64,000 nt of DNA. It comes from Glycine soja (Eukaryota > Streptophyta > Magnoliopsida > Fabales > Fabaceae). The notes under the pieces are model-generated. The model was not told the DNA's origin. It made no database searches and was given only the letters and a program-made list of their open reading frames with translations. Below, in pieces: positions 33,821 through 46,400 of the stretch (position 1 is its first letter; each line of letters begins with the position of its first letter). The stretch covers positions 18,633,865-18,697,864 of the forward strand of contig NC_041005.1 of assembly GCF_004193775.1 (NCBI RefSeq). Reading direction: 5' to 3'. A program made the translations under genes and the position numbers.

Positions 33821-35850
33821 GGTGGTGAGATTGGCTTGAAATTTGGGTTTTCTTGACCAGTCTCAATGTTTTGAACGTTTCTAAATATCTACCCATTCAG
33901 TTTTTGTGAAATTGGTATTGACCAAAACTAGACAACATTTTCAACAACTTCTTTCTTAGAGCCCTTGTGAGATGACTTAATATTAAGGCCCATCTGTGAC
34001 ATGCAAGGTGATTGCCTTGTTCTGTAATTTGGGTCTGGCAATGTGATTTTCTTTGATTTTGATCCTTTGCAGTGTGCATCTTAATTAGGAGTTTACATTT
34101 TCTTAAACTACATATAAAATTCCTTTTTAACCATGTATATTAGAAAAATTATAGAGGTTACCTTCAAATTTTAAAAGGCAAGACAAAGCATAATGGTTGC
34201 TAGAAGGAATATTTTGGAAGTCTGGGAAAAAGGATTGGAGTAAAAATTTACTGGCAATGGTAGAGAAAAAATTTTGGAAAATTTTTACCTTATTGAAAAG
34301 ATATTTTTGTAAGCTTCAAATTGTAAAAAGTATCACTCAAATTGATTTTGGGAAGAGGGAAGAAATTACACATCTTTGAATTATGTCAAAATTGATAACT
34401 TCTCTGTCTTGCTGCATTGTGGAATTTTTATGGTTTTTTGTAGTTTTTTTTTCTAATAAATTGGATTACCATGTTTTAAAGTTGAGAAAATTATCTTCAA
34501 GGCTATGTAAAAAGTTTATTTGACAAAAATATTTAGCTAAATTTCATTATGCCTTGAATTTGTTCTATTTTCTAGGGCTTAGTGTTTGTGCCTTGTGCTT
34601 TGCTTGAGATAAATTGCTTATTTTTTGCTAAGTGTGATTTGCTTTAATTATTTGTTGATATAAGTATTTTTCCATTGTCTTGAATTGTTTGGAAGACCAG
34701 GGACATGTGAATCCCAAACAATTATTATTATTGTGTGTGCTAGTTTATTTGGAGACTGGGGGTGTGACCTCAAGAACTGAAATGCATGTGATTATTGTGT
34801 GTGATACAGTTGATTTACAACCATAGTATGTAACTACATTATTTTGTAGATTTTGTTATGTGTTAGTTACAAGGATTCGGGCAAAGTCCTAGTGTTAACT
34901 AGAACCATGTTCTTGTAGGTTTTGTATGTCTCAAAAGACATGCATTGTTGTGTGAAAGTTCACAAGGGCACGCCATGAATATTAGTGTGACAAGTATTCT
35001 ATTCTAGTGAGAAAAAGGCGCTTGAGAAATGAGCAAGTGAATACTATTACGCGGTGGAATGCCGAAATGTGAGTTGTAGAGAGTCGAATGGAGGCGTTGT
35101 GTTGGAAAGTCATCAAAACTCACAAGGTGGCGATTGATTTCCGATTTTCACACCATGAGGTATGGGGGGGGACAGATTCCTCACTTGTTGAAGTATATCT
35201 ATGTTGTTTGAGCCAGGATTGGATGTCAGAATCTATTCACCATTTGTCAATGTTCGGTACCGTGTGAAGTAGGATCCCACTACAACAAAGAAAGAACACT
35301 TTGAGTATGGAGGTTCATTGGGAGACAGTCCTTAAAGTTGTTGGATGACCACGATTGTTACCTGGAAATGATAGTAAGACATAATTGTCCTAAGGGGTGA
35401 GGTGTTGAGTTGTGACTGATGTCACTTAGCTAGCTTGGCAAACCTAACTGAGTACCGGCAATTTTCAGTTGGTGAGAGTCTGCCATTGTACCATGGTAAA
35501 AGGTATACTCCTAATAGTCATCCAAAACCAAAATGTGTAAGACCACCGAGTTGTGGGAGTTCCAGTGGCAGCTGGCCAGTAAGAAATATATGTTGAGATG
35601 GAAAAAAACACTTTACGATGTGAGTCAGCTCCAGTAGATAACCCCATTGTCATGGTTGATAAATTGTATGTGCATCTTGTTTAAGTCTTTATGTTTTTGG
35701 CTGACGAAGCAAGAAGACTCTCCCCTTACTTTTTATATTTAGGATCAGATGGCAACAAGGAGACGATGCTCCATCTCAAGGATGAGTGCACTTGGGGGCA
35801 ATGGATACCCGACATGACCAAAGGCAAAGATAAGATAAATTGATTAGAAT
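33821..35850 (+). other. Noncoding, possibly LTR-derived sequence
   Basis: No recognisable gene. The long G-rich + strand text (for example 'gtgtgaagtaggatcccac', 'gaggttcattgggagacagtcc') resembles the 3' part of long gypsy LTRs. An ATGGCAACAAGGAGACG stretch at 35748 could be a gag start. Boundaries and family are not resolved. Confidence 0.3.
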
Positions 35851-37180
35851 TTCAAGTTGAAAGTTCTCGTGCAATTGTTATTCATCAAGTATTTATAGAG
35901 ATCCTATCAATAACAATTGCCTATAACTATTGAATCCATGATGTTGCAGTTTTGTCTCATGATCTTCAAGCTTCCTTATTCATTCAACAACCTCTTCAAG
36001 TAAATCAATTTATTTATATAATTATTAATGCCATCTAAATAACAATATGGGCTTTATATTCTTTTTTGGCCTAGGTGGTCAACTCAACACTCCCTTTCTT
36101 TGGGCCTTACTGGGCCTTCACCAATGTTACTGAAAAATCAAACTTTAGCTACCAACAAAGACCCCTTAACATCTATCAACTGCTTGGTTATGAAGTTGCT
36201 AAGATGTTTATTGATCACATCATTTAATAAATTATAATATCAAATAGCTTAATAAATTTTGAATTTCAAAATTATCACCTCAATCAATAAGTTATTTGTT
36301 TTGCCTTTTTTATTTCGGATTATCCCCTTTTCAAATGCCTCTTCTTCAATTCCTTAGAAACCTCAATAGTTTTATCATATTAGTTACATCGACCTTTATC
36401 AAAGGACCAATTACTATTTCAATTCTTCATCCCTCACCATCTTCCTTTTTTTAACTTCTTTACTCCCAACTTTTCCATTCCGGCCTTTTACAACATTATT
36501 TACCATGTGGCTAACCCAAATGTTGTCATAGACTTTCATGATGATGTTGATGCCCTTGACTCAAAGCAATAAGCTGAATCACTTAATCAATTTGCTTATG
36601 ATAATGTTTCTCTTGACCTTATCCTCAAATTTGTTGGGGAATATGTGTTTTTCCCTTCTACCTTCTCAATTACTGAAGGCAAAAATTTTCTTGATAATTA
36701 CCTCCATTCCACAAAAGTTCCTCTTCCAATCAATGTCGAAGACTATCAATTAGCAAGATTTCCATCGATTGTCCAAACTTGGCCTCATACCTCTCAATCT
36801 TGCCAAGCATGTTGCCTTCTTGATGTACTAGTTCACTAAGTATTTTATCTGCACTTCGGCCAAAGCTATTATTAGTGGATTTTCTATAATCAAGAAGCAT
36901 GGAGAAGGATGTGAAGCACAATCCTACCTTGAAGGCTTCCTATGTTTGAAGTTTGTCCATCTTTAGAAGCAAGAAACTACAAGTAGAAGGATAATCATGA
37001 GTTCAATGTCAAAGTGTAGATATCATAAGCTACATATGACTAAACGCATATTTTATAGGTAGTTTAAGTCAAAGGGTAGATATAAAAAGTTATACATGAC
37101 TTAAGAATCATTAGAGAATAAGGTAAGTTTGTGACAAGCTCTTCGAAGTTAATGATCAAAATTGAAGGACAAAAGACCAA
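35851..37180. other. Unassigned sequence with a weak coding-like patch
   Basis: Around 36540-36840 the + strand keeps short frames (for example LILKFVGEYVFFPSTFSITEG) that look like decayed protein-coding sequence. No family was recognised. The rest is AT-rich with nothing identifiable. Confidence 0.3.
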
Positions 37181-37184
37181 CAAG

Positions 37185-37335
37185 TTGTTGGTTCATGTGG
37201 TACTAAACTTGACCCCTTTAAGTAAGGTCTCGAGTTCTAGCCTTGTAGATAGAAAAAAATGTCGTTAGGAGGGGAGAACCCACCAAAGGTGGCAAGCCAA
37301 GTTTCCCGATGGAGATTAGTTATAGACAAAGCTAG
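37185..37335 (+). mobile_element. SINE-like element with pol III boxes
   Basis: A-box-like TGGTTCATGTGG at 37189-37200 and B-box-like CGAGTTCTAGCC at 37231-37242, then 'tagaaaaaaatgtcg' and a body ending 'gtttcccgatggagattag'. It differs from the unit at 10970. Ends and target duplication are uncertain. Confidence 0.42.
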
Positions 37336-37627
37336 TGGATACTCCTACCAATAACATGGTAACAAGAAAAAAAATAAAGGAGAAAAGAGCTAGTCACAAA
37401 CTATAAGTCCTATTGTAACAAGGCAGTTAGAGCAAAGAAAATTAAGGAATCTCAAATAGCTGCAATGGTAACAAAATGCAGTTACACTAATTTGCAAAAG
37501 ACTCGTTTTTCAAGAGTAGTGGAACTCATGACCTATGAAGCAGGGACTCGAACACAGACACGGGACACAACATGGACACAGACATGAGGACACACCTAAA
37601 ATAAAAAAACATAAGACATCGAGACAT

Positions 37628-37628
37628 G

Positions 37629-37658
<30 letters not shown>
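37628..37658. repeat. (AC)n microsatellite
   Basis: About 31 bp of AC dinucleotides. Confidence 0.93.
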
Positions 37659-37661
<3 letters not shown>

Positions 37662-37863
37662 TATATGATTTATATAAAATATGATCAACATGAAAAAAAT
37701 ATATGATCAAACATGACAATAGTATTTATATATTCATTTGATAATAAGTCTTAAAAAAGTACTAAGAGGCATCATATTCCATAATTCAAAAAACCTAAGA
37801 GAAACTATCATAATAAAGAGTCTCACAAAAAAAAAATACTAAACCTATCTAAGTTATTCCCCT

Positions 37864-39580
37864 TCATTTTTGGTCATCATCATTGAAAAGTACAACTTTT
37901 AACTCCGATTCATCAAGAGATAAAGAGAAAATTTCAAGAATTCCATTGTCCTTAAGTGAAAAATCATATCCTGCAATATCCCACATTTTAGTTTCCTCTT
38001 CGTTATATTATGGGTAAATTTCTTGAAAGGAGGTGAAGATTGCTATGAACAAATACTAGATCCTCTACCTTTTGAGGTGTCATCTTATTTCTTTTCAAAG
38101 AATATATGAAAGAGTATGTGCTCCAATTTCTTTCACAACAAGAGTATGAGCATGGTTGTCCAAGTAGCTTAAGGGAAATCTTTTGAAGAGTTGGTGCATG
38201 AACACCATGAACTAGCCACCAAGATTTTGCATCCAGTATACCTTTATCCCTTAGACAGTCAACATCATCAAAGCCTTTTCTTCCATAAGAAAAATTTGCA
38301 AACCTTTTAAAGCATTTATTTCTTTCAAGAGTAAGTTCTACATCTTGATGTGGGGGAAGTCTATATGAATCTTCACTTAGCCATTCAAGACTATAATATC
38401 TACAATATTAAAAAAAAATATAATCATAAATTAATATAACCTACAATAGAAAATGTAAAAAAAAAAAGACTTTAAGGATATAATGTATTACCTTGGGTTT
38501 AAAGAATGAACTAGACAATGAAGAGGTGTGCTACTCTTAGTCCAATAGTCAAGTAATATTGAGTGCACTATGTCATAAAAGGGTGAATGTTCAATTTTTG
38601 TCCTTCTTTCATGTCGGTATATGGAATTTCTTATAATCCCACATTACATATACCAAGTGAAGAGAATCCAAATTCGTATTTGTTTTTCTAATAACATCAT
38701 AGATAGGAGCAGTGAAAGTAAGTATGTAATCAACCTTGTCCCACCAAATATCTTTCAACAAAGTTTCTTTCACAAATTTTGCCTTATCAACATCATCCTC
38801 CTTGTAAGAAGACCATTTGTCACTAATAGCCATCTCTTGGAGTCCTTTTTTCAAACTTCTAAACCTCTTAAGCATTACTATGGTTGAAGAAAATCTTGTC
38901 GAAGCAACAAAAAGCAACTTCAATGAGTTGAAGTTGCTGAACATTGATAATCTCATAAAGTGTCCCATGATAAAGTTTTTAATATAACCAACATCTTTTT
39001 CAATTTTTGCGATCCAAGAACATTGTTGGTAAGCATCATTGTTTCTTTTGGTGTTCTTGGGTGAACATATATTTTTCAAACCAAAGTTCAAGGTTTGCAT
39101 AACACAAGGAGTCAATAGATGGAAGGAAAGTCTGCTTCTATGAGCAAACTTGTTGCCTTACATACAACTGCATTAGCAGTCACAATTTGCACCACATTTG
39201 ATGGCCCAACCTCCATAATTACATCTCACATGTGTTTAGCAATGAAATCCTTGTCTTTTATCTCACCAGAGCAATTTAATGCCTTGGAAAACATTGGTCC
39301 ACTCTCAGTGACAACCATGAAATTAATAAGAGGTCTTCTATGAGGATGACTCCACCCATCACTAGCAATGGTCACTCCTTTATAAGTCCATGAATTTTTT
39401 ATTGGTTGCAAGAGGTTCTCCACATGGCTTCTTTCCTTTGTAAGCAAGATAGTTCTTAGCTTATTGTAACTTGGAGGTACATAACCATTGAGATTAGAAG
39501 TCTTGGCAACATAATAAAACGTCTTCCTATTATAAGGATTCCTTGCCAAATAAAATGGTAGACCCGAAGACTAAAACATC
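37864..39580 (-). pseudogene. hAT transposase remnant, DUF659 to hATC (3' part)
   Basis: Reading the minus strand from 39580 down: a LARNPYNRK lead-in; a DUF659 domain (GVTIASDGWSHPHRRPLINF, CSGEIKDKDFIAKHM); a central region (PTRFSSTIVMLKRFRSLKKG-like, here ASTRFSS); a likely intron at about 38405-38494; and a hATC dimerisation domain at about 38040-38360 (CCERNWSTYSFIYSLKRNKM, EDLVFVHSNLHLLSR). The frame ends with TGA at 37864-37866. Damage: a TAG where a Tyr codon is expected just inside 39570; a TGA after IAKHM near 39225; and a 1-bp loss in the WTPC motif near 39119. The 5' part lies at 49378-49840, beyond the SIRE1-like insertion. Terminal inverted repeats were not found. Confidence 0.88.
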
Positions 39581-40728
39581 TGAAATTCTGATACCAGGGG
39601 ACAGATGTCGTACCGGATGTCACGACATCACGCTTCAGAACATGCAGATTATATGTGTCCGTATGAACAGATTAAACAAGTAAATAACACAAGAGAATTG
39701 TTAACCCAATTCGGTGCAACCTCACCTACATCTGGGGGCTACCAAGCCAGGGAGGAAATCCACTCTCAATAGTGTTAGTTCAAGGTCTAACAGCCCCTGT
39801 TTACAATCTTCTCACCTAACCACTACCCGTGCGATCTCTACCTAAGAGCCACTCTTAGATATGAGAACCTCCGCTCACTCCCTCTCACTCACACTCCCGT
39901 GTTTACAATTAAGTCAAAGACACACCAGAGATCAACTCTGAACAAAAGAGATCAACTCTACACACTAGAGATCAACTCTACACACAAGAGATCAACTCTA
40001 CACACATAGGTCCAACACTTGATGTTAGGGTACCATCAAGGTGGCTCACAAAAGACTCAAGTCCCAAAACTCACAAAATAACTCTTCAATCCCGGACTTG
40101 GTACAGAACTCGTGCAGCCTCCATGATTATATAGCAATTTGCGTTTCTGGGCTGCAACGGCTTGTGCTGGAGGAGATCTATCTTCTTCTGCAAAAAATCT
40201 GCAGTTAAAGAACTAAAAGATAACTTTTGATCTTTTAGTTTGAATCTTTAATCTTTAATCTTTAATCCCTGAACGAACTCTTCTACTTTGAAATTCGAAC
40301 TTTAATGATCTTTTAATTCGTTTCTAAAGATAGATCTTCTAATCTCTTGCTAACTGCACAATAATCTGTTAAAGATATAACAGATTTATATGTCCAGTAT
40401 TTTCGGGCCGGATGTCAGGACATCGTGTCCGACATCGTGGATCCTGCAGCTTCACTTCTGCACTTGACTTTTATCTTGCATTGTACAGCGACTCCAGTAT
40501 TCTCGGGCAGGATGTCAGGACATTGTATCCGACATCGTGGATCCTGCAACTTCAATTCTTCATTTGACATTTTATCTTGCCTTGTGCATTGTGCAGCCCG
40601 ATCTTATTCCTTGACATAACGTTGGACATCATGTGCAGCAACTCCAGCTTTCCTTCATTGTCTAAGTGCTTATGTTTTAACAAAATCTTAGCCAATCTTT
40701 TAAAGCTCAGTAGAGCTAAACACTAACA
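39581..40728 (-). repeat. 3' LTR of SIRE1-like copy 2
   Basis: 1148 bp. It is longer than the copy 1 LTR mainly through a 100-bp tandem duplication (40393-40492 and 40493-40592, units starting 'tccagtat') and a 20-bp repeat in four copies (39927-40006, core 'agagatcaactct'). The same changes occur in its partner, so they predate insertion. Confidence 0.96.
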
Positions 40729-40740
40729 ATCTCCCCCTTT
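40729..40740 (-). other. Polypurine tract of copy 2, with extra PPT-like motifs upstream
   Basis: AAAGGGGGAGAT on the minus strand abuts the LTR. Five further 'AGGGGGAG' motifs occur near 40923, 41015, 41094, 41121 and 41238, two more than in copy 1. Confidence 0.9.
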
Positions 40741-41381
40741 GGCAAATTTTGTCTAAAACATACTTAGACACTTCCTGAGCAGGTACGAGCAGTTATGCAA
40801 GTGGGATCAGCAACTTCCATTATCAGAGTAATCAAGCACAGCGGAAATTCTTCAAGTTGCAAATCTACAAGTCTTCTCCAGGATGTCAAGACATCTCACG
40901 TGACATCAGCTTTTTGCTTCTGCTCCCCCTGTCTTCATGCTTACTGCAGCATCTTCTATCAGCTACTAGTCTTTTCCAGGATGTCGAGACATCTCATGTG
41001 ACATCCGCTATCTGCTCCCCCTGTCTTCATGCTCTTACTGCAGCATCTTCTAGCAGCTTCTAGTAGCTTACATCAGTCGTCATCAGCAGCAGTCTCCCCC
41101 TCAAAATCGTGTACATACAACTCCCCCTCAAGGTCATGAATCATGCATACATCGTATCCTACTGCCATACATCTACTATTGCATACATAGTATCCTATTA
41201 CTCAAAATCATGCATAATAGCAAGCATAATACTATTACTCCCCCTTTTTAGACATAAATTTGGCAAAAGTAGGATGCATGAAATTAATGTGCGAATATTT
41301 CAGACCAATAACAATCAATTGTTCAAAGGGACATGCCCCTTTAGCTAATAAAAGTGAAAAGCAAACATAAGGGTCTGATTA

Positions 41382-43313
41382 TCATGGGGTGGCTTCAGAA
41401 TCTTCATCATCGGATTCTGTTTCCTCTGCTGCATCTTCCTCTTCTTCAGCAGCAGCTTCTTCTTCTTCAGCTGCTTCTTTGTCTTCCTCAGCTGCCTCTT
41501 CCTCTTCTTCAGCTGCTTCTTCATCATCAATGCCACTTTCTGAGAGCCTTGTGATCAGCCGTTCTAGCTCCATCTTCTTTTCTGTGGTGGCTTTGATGGT
41601 TGCTTCCAGCACCTTGCATGTGTCCTTGAGTTCAGCAATCAAGGCATCCTTGGACACAGCACCTGAAGCAGCAACTTTCCCTGATGTCGAGACAATGTCT
41701 GGGACATGTGTCCCCTCAAACAATTTGTAATGCAGGGATAAAGGCGATTCTCTCTTCATCACAGAGTCAGTGTAGTTTAACATATTGGGATGTTGACTCA
41801 ACATAATGCCACACAATACAGTAGGGAAGGCAATGGGTAATTTGACAGCAAAAGATTCTGAATGCTTAACAGTTTGATCAAAAATATAGTTTCCAAAATT
41901 AAATTTGGATTTGGTTCCAACAGCATACAGAAATTTACCCAAACCTGTGGCAATAGTGGAAGTATGATTGGTGGGTACCCAGTTTGCAGCACCAATCCTG
42001 TGTAGAATTGCATACTTCACACTTAGCTTCCCTGCTGAAAGCTTCCCTTTCTTCGGCCAATGCTGGACTCGTTTGGCAGTGATTTCCTTGGCAATTTGAT
42101 GCTCAGAAACATCAATATCTATCACTCCATCAGTAGGTCTGCCCAGATATTTGTTGATCACAGCAGGGGAGAATCTAACACACTTTCCTCTGACAAACAC
42201 TCTTTGATAATCATCACTTTTTCTGTTTGATATGTCAGAGGGAATGTTGACAATGAATTCCCTGACTAGGCCTTCATAACAGTCTCCCAACTTGGTGACT
42301 GTCTTCAGTAGTCCAGCAGCCTTAATGAGGTCCATGGTCTCCTTGCAATCCAAGGCATTTCTTCCCAGTTCTCTTTCAACCGCAAGTCTGCGTTGATACA
42401 CATATTTCCACTTTTCAACATTGCCAATGGAGTGGAAAGAGATGTTGTCCAATGGTGCATCAGGAACATTTTCAGGCACCTTTCTTCCAGATTTCTTGGC
42501 CCTCTTAGATGTCGAGACATCTAGTTCGACATCATCATCAGAATCGGATGAGGAAATTTCTTTCCTTTTCTTGGAGGGGATAGCAACCTTGCTTCTTCTG
42601 GATGTGGCAGGAGTGATTGGAGTACTCTTCTTCTGTGCCATAGTCTTGATTCGTCCAGACCTCTTAAGGGGGGTTTTTCCCTTTCTGTTTTGAAGTCTTT
42701 CCGCAATGCCAGGTGCCAACCTGTTGGCAATGGGTTCTTCATCAGATTCGACTTCTTCCAGGTCAATGAGGTCACCTGGAGCAGTTTCTGGTGCCCGTGG
42801 TGCAGGAGTCTCCTCTGAGGCTTGATCCTCTTCTTCTGTTGATTCCTCTTCACTGGGTGAAGGGAGGGCTTCAGCATTTGGAGCGGAGGATGTTGGAACA
42901 TCTTTCTCAGCATCAGGCACGGAAACACTTGGGGTGGAAGATGTTGGAACATCTTTCTCAGCATCAGGCACAGAAGCATCTTTCAGAATGCTACTCACAA
43001 TACTGCGGATTTTCTTGTCCATCTCCGTGTCTACTTCCCTAGGACTTGTTGCAAGGCTAGGGTTTTCAGCAATCTTCACTCCCTGTGGTCTTCTGGGAAT
43101 CAGTTTCTCAGGGACTGAAGCTTGACCAGGAATTATTTGTATGGGTTGGATGTTGAATTCTGGTTGTTCCTGGTGCGGAGATGATGGTACAGCGGGTGAA
43201 CTAGGAGCTGCAGTTTCTTTTGGTGAGGTAGCCATGGAAAAGCAGAGCGTTTGGAATGATTTCGTAAATCTCAGAAAACTATTGGGAAATGCTGGTGAAA
43301 ACACGAATGCCAA
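41382..43313 (-). CDS. SIRE1 env-like / plant transposon ORF, copy 2
   Basis: The open frame is 643 codons from 43313, where the first codon is TTG. The first ATG is at 43235 (residue 27). It is in frame with the gag-pol TAG at 43437-43439, 41 sense codons upstream. Same layout as the copy 1 ORF and close in the folded region. It differs by an in-frame duplication of a VPDAEKDVPTSS unit in the N-terminal half and by an expanded Glu/Ala tail (EAAEEEE-type repeats). The frame is uninterrupted despite the frameshift in the upstream gag. No clear membrane segment was seen. Confidence 0.85.
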   Translation of the reverse strand: MAFVFSPAFPNSFLRFTKSFQTLCFSMATSPKETAAPSSPAVPSSPHQEQPEFNIQPIQIIPGQASVPEKLIPRRPQGVKIAENPSLATSPREVDTEMDKKIRSIVSSILKDASVPDAEKDVPTSSTPSVSVPDAEKDVPTSSAPNAEALPSPSEEESTEEEDQASEETPAPRAPETAPGDLIDLEEVESDEEPIANRLAPGIAERLQNRKGKTPLKRSGRIKTMAQKKSTPITPATSRRSKVAIPSKKRKEISSSDSDDDVELDVSTSKRAKKSGRKVPENVPDAPLDNISFHSIGNVEKWKYVYQRRLAVERELGRNALDCKETMDLIKAAGLLKTVTKLGDCYEGLVREFIVNIPSDISNRKSDDYQRVFVRGKCVRFSPAVINKYLGRPTDGVIDIDVSEHQIAKEITAKRVQHWPKKGKLSAGKLSVKYAILHRIGAANWVPTNHTSTIATGLGKFLYAVGTKSKFNFGNYIFDQTVKHSESFAVKLPIAFPTVLCGIMLSQHPNMLNYTDSVMKRESPLSLHYKLFEGTHVPDIVSTSGKVAASGAVSKDALIAELKDTCKVLEATIKATTEKKMELERLITRLSESGIDDEEAAEEEEEAAEEDKEAAEEEEAAAEEEEDAAEETESDDEDSEATP

Positions 43314-43430
43314 GCAGATATAAATTTGAATGAAGAATGTAGAGGGGCGTGTGGAGCAACGGTCGAATTTGCTTTGTGGTGAACGTGCTATTAATGTTAA
43401 GTGATTCGTTTGGGCACGTTCAGATTGCAG

Positions 43431-43439
43431 TAGCTGCTA
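43431..43439 (-). promoter_or_regulatory. Leaky stop codon context TAG-CAG-CTA, copy 2
   Basis: The nonanucleotide is the same as in copy 1, again followed by an open in-frame path to the env-like ORF. The flanking spacer has diverged, while the nine bases have not. Confidence 0.88.
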
Positions 43440-46400
43440 TAATTCCTCTAGCAGACAAATGCCCAGCTTGCCCCTCAGTTTTTCAAACTGATTTGCATCC
43501 AAAGCCTTTGTGAAAATATCTGCTATTTGTTCCTCAGTGTCAACATGCTTCAGTGTGATCACTTTATCATCAACAAGATCTCTGATATAGTGATGTCTAA
43601 TGTCAATGTGCTTGGTTCTGCTGTGTTGAACAGGATTTTTAGAAATATTAATAGCACTCATGTTGTCACAGTACAATGTCATGACATCTTGTTCGACATT
43701 GTACTCCTTCAGCATCTGCTTCATCCAAACTAGTTGTGAACAGCTGCTTCCTGTTGCAATATACTCAGCTTCTGCAGTAGATAGGGACACACAGTTCTGC
43801 TTCTTGCTGAACCATGAAATAAGGTTGTTTCCCAAATAGAAGCATCCACCAGAAGTGCTTTTTCTGTCATCTGCACTTCCAGCCCAATCAGCATCACAAT
43901 ACCCAACCAGCATTGAATCTGAACAATGACAGTACATAATCCCATAGTCACTGGTGCCATTTACATATTTCAGAATTCTCTTTACTTGAGTCAAGTGACT
44001 TATCTTGGGATTGGCTTGATATCTTGCACAAACACCTACTGCATAGGTGATGTCGGGTCTGCTAGCTGTTAAATATAGTAAGCTCCCAATCATGCTTCTG
44101 TACAGACTTTGATCAACACTGGTGCCTGCTTCATCCTTTGACAGCTTCAAGTGAGTAGGTGCAGGTGTCCTTTTATGACTGACATTCTCCATCCCAAACT
44201 TCTTGACAATGTTCTTTGCATACTTGCTTTGAGAGAGGAATATGGAGTCTTCCATCTGCTTCACTTGGAGTCCCAGAAAATAAGTCAGCTCTCCAACAAG
44301 ACTCATCTCAAATTCAGATTGCATCTGTTGGACAAAATGTCGAAGCATCTCATTCGACATCCTTCCAAACACAATGTCATCAACATATATCTGTGCAATC
44401 ATCAAGTTTTCAGCATCTTGCTTGACAAAGAGAGTCTTGTCAATTCCTCCCTTCCTATACCCTTGCTGAGTAAGGAGCTCTGTTAGCCTTTCATACCAAG
44501 CTCTTGGAGCTTGCTTCAATCCATAGAGAGCCTTCTTGAGCCTGTATACATGATCTGGATGAGTTGGATCTACAAATCCCTTTGGCTGCTCCACATAGGC
44601 TTCTTCATTCAGGTATCCATTCAGAAACGCGCTCTTCACATCCATCTGGTACAGCTTGAATTTGAGGATGCAAGCTACACCAAGTAACAATCTGATGGAC
44701 TCAAGCCTAGCAACTGGGGCAAAAGTTTCATCAAAGTCTACACCTTCAATCTGAGTGTAGCCTTGAGCAACAAGTCTGGCCTTGTTTCTGGTTATAACAC
44801 CTTCTTCATTGGTTTTGTTCTTGAAGATCCACTTGGTGCCAATCACATTAGTTCCCTCGGGTCTCGGAACTAGCTCCCAGACTTCATTCCTTTTGAATTG
44901 CTCCAATTCTTCTTGCATAGCATTGATCCAGAACTCATCAGTCAGTGCCTCTTTCACATTCTTGGGCTCAATTTTGGAGACAAAACACGAATTGGAGACG
45001 ATCTCAATCTCCCTTGATCTTGTAGTGACTCCTCTGTTTGGATCTCCTATAATCAGCTCCTTGGGGTGCATCTTCTGGATTCTAATGGAGGGTCTCTTGT
45101 CAGGTTGGTTGATGTCTGGTTCATCTGTAGCAGGATCAGAGTTTTCTGTATTTTCTCCACTGTTAGCTGTATCTGCTACATTGTCTCCCGATGTTCTGAC
45201 ATCTTCTTCGACATCCTTCTTTCTTGCTGGAGTTAGATCATCAACAACCACATTGATGGATTCCATCACAGTTCTGGTTCTGGAATTGAATACTCTATAT
45301 GCTCTGCTGTTTGTAGAGTATCCCAGGAATATTCCTGCATCACTCTTGGGATCCATCTTTCTCCTTTGCTCTCTATCTGCCAAGATGTAACATGGACTTC
45401 CAAAGATGTGGAAGTGCTTGACAGTTGGCTTCCTCCCTTTCCAGATTTCATACAGTGTGGTTGGAGTGCCTCTTCTAAGTGTGACTTTGTTGTGGATGTA
45501 GCATGCTGTGTTCATGGCTTCAGCCCAGAGATTATAGGGAAGTTCTTTGGCATGAAGCATGACCCTAGCAGCCTCTTGCAAAGTCCTGTTTTTCCTCTCA
45601 ACTATCCCATTCTGTTGTGGTGTAATGGCTGCAGAGAACTCATGAGTGATGCCTTCAGATGTGCAGAATTCAGTGAACCTGCTGTTTTCAAATTCTCTGC
45701 CATGGTCACTCCTGATTCTCTTGATGACACAGTCTTTTTCTCTTTGAAGTCTTAGACTCAACTCTTTGAATACTTCAAAGGTTTCTGATTTCTCTCTGAT
45801 AAAGTTGACCCAGGTAAATCTGGAGAAATCGTCCACAACAACATAGGCATACCTCTTTCCTCCAAGGCTTTCAACCTGCATAGGCCCCATCAAATCAATG
45901 TGGAGTAGTTCCAGCACCCTGGAAGTGGTCTGATGTTGAAGCTTCTGGTGGGACATCTTGACTTGCTTTCCAATCTGACATTCACCACAGATTCTGCCTT
46001 CTTCTATTTTCAGATTGGGAATGCCTCTCACAGCACCTTTGTCAATGATTTTCTTCATGCCTCTTAAGTGCAGATGTCCGAACCTTTGATGCCATAATTT
46101 GACTTCATCTTCTTTGGAGGATAGACATGTGGAGGAGTAGCTGATTTCTTGGGGTGTCCATATGTAACAATTGTCCTTTGATCTGCTGCCCTTCATTAGA
46201 ACTTCACTCTTCTCATTTGTCACCAAGCATTCTGACTTTGTGAAGTTTACATTGAATCCTTCATCACACAGCTGACTGATGCTGATCAAGTTTGCAGTCA
46301 GTCCCTTCACCAGCAGTACTTTGTTCAGACTAGGAAGTCCATCATGAACTAGCTTTCCCATTCCAATGATCTTTCCTTTAGAGCCATCTCCAAATGTCAC

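Noticed and set aside
36216..36221. 'CA' plus TCATT near 36220 as the far end of the LTR starting at 28685
   Set aside because: A 7-bp match in several kilobases of AT-rich DNA is expected by chance, and the sequence before it does not resemble the GGGTGTCACA end of related LTRs.
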